DNA of 64,000 nt, from the NCBI GenBank assembly GCA_020205615.1, contig CM035170.1, forward strand, positions 34,100,123 through 34,164,122. The letters run 5' to 3'. A program made the position numbers and the translations under genes. This document shows, piece by piece, positions 60,423 to 64,000 of this stretch (positions are counted from its first letter, which is position 1; each line of letters begins with the position of its first letter). A model generated the notes under the pieces. It was not told the origin of the DNA and ran no database searches. It worked only from the letters and a program-made list of their open reading frames with translations. The DNA is from Panax quinquefolius. Taxonomy: Eukaryota; Streptophyta; Magnoliopsida; Apiales; Araliaceae.

Positions 60423-61289
60423 GTCACAGTATCATCTGCACAATATTTTATATTATTAAATCAATAATTGAGACGACAAAGTTATTCATATTATTATTTG
60501 CATTATTGACGATGTCTAGAAAGTTTTGTCGAGGAAAGGGGTTTGGTCACCTAATTGCGCATCAATAAGGAGAAGTCCTTATCGGAAAGCCCCCTCTTTC
60601 ATGGGAATAATCTTGTTGTTAATATTGCGAGTTATAATATTAATGATGAATAAATGTTATTAAAAATGTGTTTAGTGAAGCCAAGTGAATTGAGATAAAT
60701 AGAGGGGATTTTTATGAAGTATTTGTTGTAAATTTTGCTTCTTGTATGGATCCCCTCTTACTTATTTTTCAAAATCATTGGCAAAAAGTTATCTCAGTTT
60801 TGTTTTATTATATATATATATATATATATTTAAGTATATATATATATATATTATATAAGTTTTGTTTTTTTATGTAAAATAGAATATATTATATTTTATT
60901 ATGCATAGTACTGCATAGTGTTGTATAGTACTGCATAGTGTGTGCATAGTGTTGCATAGTTCATCATAGTAAAATCAAAATTTTTAATAGTTTTCAGCCA
61001 GTGAATGCCCGTGAATTCGTTACTGTTGGTCCATGATTTTTTAAATTCAAATAGTATCATGCCATTCTCCTATAAATAGGATGCTCAGTTTAGAGAAAAA
61101 AATCACACCAGAATCAAAGAATTCTTCTTTTATAATATTGAGCGTATTTCTTTAGAGTTTAAGGAAGCTTTGAGTGTAGAAAAAAAGTACATGTTTTCTT
61201 CAAGAATATCTCCGTTGTACCAGTTAGAATTTCTCTCTTTTTAAGGTAAAGGGTATTATTTATTTCATATTCGCTTACAATATTATTTT

Positions 61290-61455
61290 TTATATTCGTA
61301 AGGAATTTTATTTTCGTTCAATATTCGTAAGGAATATTATTTTTCGTTCAATATTCGTAAGGAATATTATCTTCGTTCAATATTCGTGAGGAATATTATT
61401 TTCGTTCAACAGTTGTAAGGGATATTATTTTTGTTCAATATTCGTAAGAAATAAT
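61290..61455 (+). repeat. ~29-bp tandem repeats of TTCGTAAGGAATATTATT
   Basis: About five units of TTCGTAAGGAATATTATTTT followed by CGTTCAATA directly follow the donor-like site. They are not present at this number in the other family-A LTRs. Confidence 0.8.
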
Positions 61456-61664
61456 ATTTTCTTCTATACTCTGTAGTATGTAACTAATATTATTTCGTTT
61501 CATATTCCTAATTCTACACTCATTTTGATAAGTATTGCTTCTATACTCCTTGAAATTAGTAAAATATCCTTGAAATTTACGCTTCATCTAGTATTGTTTC
61601 ACAGAAATATTTTTCTGGACATTCTTGTTAAATTCTAATCTTTTCATGTTAGAGTACTATTCAT

Positions 61665-61800
61665 GGGTACTATTCATACATACGACACTATTCATGCATA
61701 TGGTACTATTCACGAGGTACTATTTTTGGGGTACTATTCACGGGATACTATTCACGGGATACTATTCACTCGGGTACTATTCACCCGGGGTACTATTAAT
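61665..61800 (+). repeat. ACTATTCACG tandem repeats
   Basis: Nine or so short units (GTACTATTCAYG, with ATACGAC or GGGAT spacers) occur. Related blocks lie at 46,127-46,262 and 50,207-50,365, and reversed at 17,725-17,790 and 63,090-63,205. Unit length differs between copies. Confidence 0.8.
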
Positions 61801-62009
61801 GACAAAAAATGGGTTTCTTTTCTGTCTAACTTATTTTTGATCCATGAATATTATTCTTGAATTTTACTCCACAAAGCAGTTATCATGTTGACATTTTGGA
61901 TATTTTTTTTAAACTCTGGATAAATTAAAAATCTTTAATATTCATCCTTGATTTCGTTTGATTGATGCTTATATCATTGTCATCATCCTCATGCTTATAT
62001 TGTGATGAA

Positions 62010-62390
62010 AGTCATCTTTGGCCCGTAGTGCATAGATGGATTTTTGATTGGTATGATTATGACCAGGAATTATGTATCGGTATAATCATGACCTATAATG
62101 TTACAAATGATGTGGTAAAAGTCCTCATTGGCCTATAGTACATTGATGAACAGTTGTTGGTATGATCATGACCATGGGCTTTCTTCGGCCAAGGGTACAA
62201 AGATGAATTGTTGTTTGACATGATCATGACCACTGGTGATACTAACGAATATCCTTGGCTTGTAGTGCATGGATAATTTGTGGATGTGATAATAAGGAAT
62301 ATCCTTGGCTCGTAGTGCATGGATAATTCATGGATGTGATACTAATGAATATCCTTGGCCCGTAGTGCATGGATAATTCGATGATTTGGA
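62010..62390 (+). repeat. Stem-loop array of truncated LTR
   Basis: Six or so units occur. Early ones have ATCTTTG...CATAGAT arms. The last three (near 62,257, 62,299 and 62,349) have ATCCTTG...CATGGAT with the paired T-A to C-G change. An ATGATTAT...ATAATCAT hairpin lies at about 62,052-62,090. Confidence 0.65.
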
Positions 62391-62912
62391 TTATTTATTG
62401 AGCTGTGTTACAACGATAAAATATTGACGATGAACTTTTGAATCATAGAAGATAGTAGATATCATGCTCTACTTGACTCTTCTAATGAATTGTTTGTTCT
62501 GCTGCAGTTAAACTTGTTGTCTATTATATTCTATCAGTTTTACAATGTTAAAGGCTAACGATAATTTATTCTGCATTATCTTATTCATAATATTCTTTAC
62601 TGAGCTAGTTGAGCTCACCCTTTGCTTTCATTGTTCTCTTCAGGAAATGAGAATATAGTTAGGACTAGTCGGGGAACAGAGTGATGGTCCGAGATAGTGG
62701 CTATAGTAGTCATCACTATTTTATAAAATAGTGTGATAATAATTGTAATGAGGACTCCATCTGAGTTGTATATTGTCTATGAGACAATACTCGTGTTAAA
62801 ACTCTCAGCATACGTTTTGTTGTATTGTATAAATGAAGTTTGTATTTAAATTATGTACCGTGTATCTGGCGACTCAGAATGGGTTGTGTGGACCTATTTT
62901 GGGGGCGTCACA

Positions 62913-63340
62913 ACAATGATATAAAGAATCAATCAAGTGAGATTAAGAATAAATATTAGATATTTATAATTTAATTTATCCAAAGTTCAAGAATGTCCAA
63001 ATTGTCAACATAATCACCAATTGTGGAGTAAAATTCAAGAATGATATCCGTGTATCAAAAATAATTTGGATAGAAAAGAAACCAATTTTATCGTGAATAG
63101 TATCCTGAATGAATAGTACCCCGAGTGAATAGTACCCCGAGTGAATAATACCCCGAGTGAATAATACCCCGAATAAATAGTACTCTGTGAATAGTACACC
63201 GAATGAAAATATTAAAATTTCAATAACAGAGTTCTGACTAATATTCCAATGAAATGATATTAGATGAAGCGCAAACCTCAAGGAATTTCTAATCATTTGA
63301 GGAATTATAGAAGCAATATTTACCATAGTAAGTTTAGTGT
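62913..63340 (-). mobile_element. Inverted family-A LTR fragment
   Basis: The reverse complement matches about 61,550-61,985 of the preceding LTR. It has GAATAGTACCCCGAGT repeats (63,090-63,205), GTGGAGTAAAATTCAAGAAT and GATGAAGCGCAAACCTCAAGG. It directly abuts the LTR end at 62,912, forming a large imperfect inverted repeat. Confidence 0.75.
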
Positions 63341-64000
63341 AGACACTCGAAATTTTCTGTACTACTGTTACTAACATTGCAGGAGGACTGATTCGTCTTT
63401 TAAGAGAGAACCCGAAAGACAATCCAAATCCATACCGGATACTACTAGGAAGTTCAAAGATCAACCCCGGATCACAATGCAGAGTGCTTGATTTCAACAT
63501 CGGATCTAACCCCGAGACACTGCGCAGATACAATACGGAACACACCTTTGGAGAAGACCGATTAATCTAGGAGATAACCCCGAGGTATCCACTCTCGATC
63601 CCAACCATGGGAATAGCCACCAACCTTGGTGATAACCCCAAGGAATGCGATTCGAGGAGATAACCGGAAATGCTTGTTTCAAATGCCATCGACTTCAATC
63701 TCAGCACTCACAATAAAATACACTATGCCAACCCGACAATAACATCGGGAAGACAGGCACACCTCAAAGATGACAATGAGGACCTTCAACAAATGCAGCA
63801 GTCCAATCTCAGTGAAGTTTGAGCAACGTCGCTTATCGGCCCAATGATAAGCAAGAACTGCCGGTGAGGGGAAACATCGCCATCTCGGCCCAACACGATG
63901 CCACATCTGTCTCTACGCAACAATGTCCCACAAGGCTAACCAATCCCAAGTGACTATTATGTGGGTAACAGATGAAAGTTAAAGCTTGAAACCGGAGGGC
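63341..64000. other. Unassigned sequence with GATAACCCC repeats
   Basis: It is more GC-rich than its surroundings. Words such as ATCAACCCCGGATC, GATAACCCCGAGG, GATAACCCCAAGG and AGATAACCGG recur every 30-60 bp between 63,455 and 63,670 and echo the reversed repeat at 3,244-3,390. A 75-codon open stretch on the - strand (63,906-63,679) has no recognisable domain. Probably the edge of another LTR element. Confidence 0.35.

Larger units (their letters stand above)
60423..62912 (+). mobile_element. Family-A LTR, 5'-truncated, expanded
   Basis: It lacks the first ~500 bp: it enters at the CTGCACAATATTT block that lies near 45,217 in another copy. It ends TTTTGGGGGCGTCACA at 62,912. Features are a (TA)n run at 60,809-60,857, GCATAGTG repeats near 60,903-60,970, a TATAAATA box at 61,071-61,078, a donor-like AAGGTAAAGGG near 61,244, a 29-bp repeat at 61,290-61,455, ACTATTCAC repeats at 61,665-61,800, stem-loops at 62,010-62,390 and an acceptor-like CTGCTGCAG near 62,503. 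Confidence 0.85.

Overview
The window is nuclear DNA of a flowering plant, most likely a eudicot. It is AT-rich and almost entirely made of nested, decaying transposable elements. It holds one recognisable host gene: a four-exon 5'-adenylylsulfate reductase-like (APRL5/APRL7-type) gene on the + strand. No bacterial, organellar, rRNA or tRNA gene was seen. The plant assignment rests on GT-AG introns with a TACTAAC branch point, plant-type Ty3/gypsy LTR elements primed by tRNA-Met, and hAT, CACTA, Stowaway-like and L1 elements.

Layout. 1-3.7 kb: LTR fragments of three families (A, B and D). 3.7-16.3 kb: an old, nearly complete Ty3/gypsy element on the - strand (family B) with 3.4-kb LTRs, a PBS, a PPT and frameshifted gag-pol. 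16.8-19.3 kb: a solo LTR of family A on the - strand with an ATTTA target duplication. 20.4-32.7 kb: the APRL gene. Its 9.5-kb first intron holds a foldback element, a Stowaway-like MITE, an L1 LINE lacking its 3' half, and a gag-only LTR element. Its third intron holds a hAT element with an 8-bp target duplication. 34.1-34.3 kb: a MITE. 34.9-41.9 kb: a degraded gypsy element (family C, - strand), cut on the right by one end of a CACTA transposon (41,883). 43.75-62.9 kb: a tandem pile of family-A LTRs and pol remnants (int-LTR-int-LTR), into which a related non-autonomous element (50,937-60,056, target duplication TTTGT) has inserted. 62.9-64 kb: an inverted LTR-A fragment and unassigned sequence.

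The most unusual signal is in the family-A LTRs. Downstream of a clear TATAAATA box they carry an array of short stem-loops. The loop (GCCCGTAGTG-like) is conserved while the stem changes by paired substitutions, such as ATCTTTG/CAAAGAT becoming ATCCTTG/CGAGGAT. A second hairpin type (ATGATTAT...ATAATCAT) is interleaved. The module recurs in every sufficiently complete family-A LTR. Inside the young nested element it has been amplified into about six and a half tandem copies of a roughly 239-bp unit. The array lies between a conserved GGTAAGGGT donor-like site and, in most copies, a CAG acceptor-like site, so it may sit in an intron of the retrotransposon leader.

Apart from the APRL gene, every coding signal is a broken transposon gene. 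Related repeat copies differ by many small indels, often at CG-containing spots, so old decay and long-read basecalling error should both be considered before reading much into individual frameshifts.
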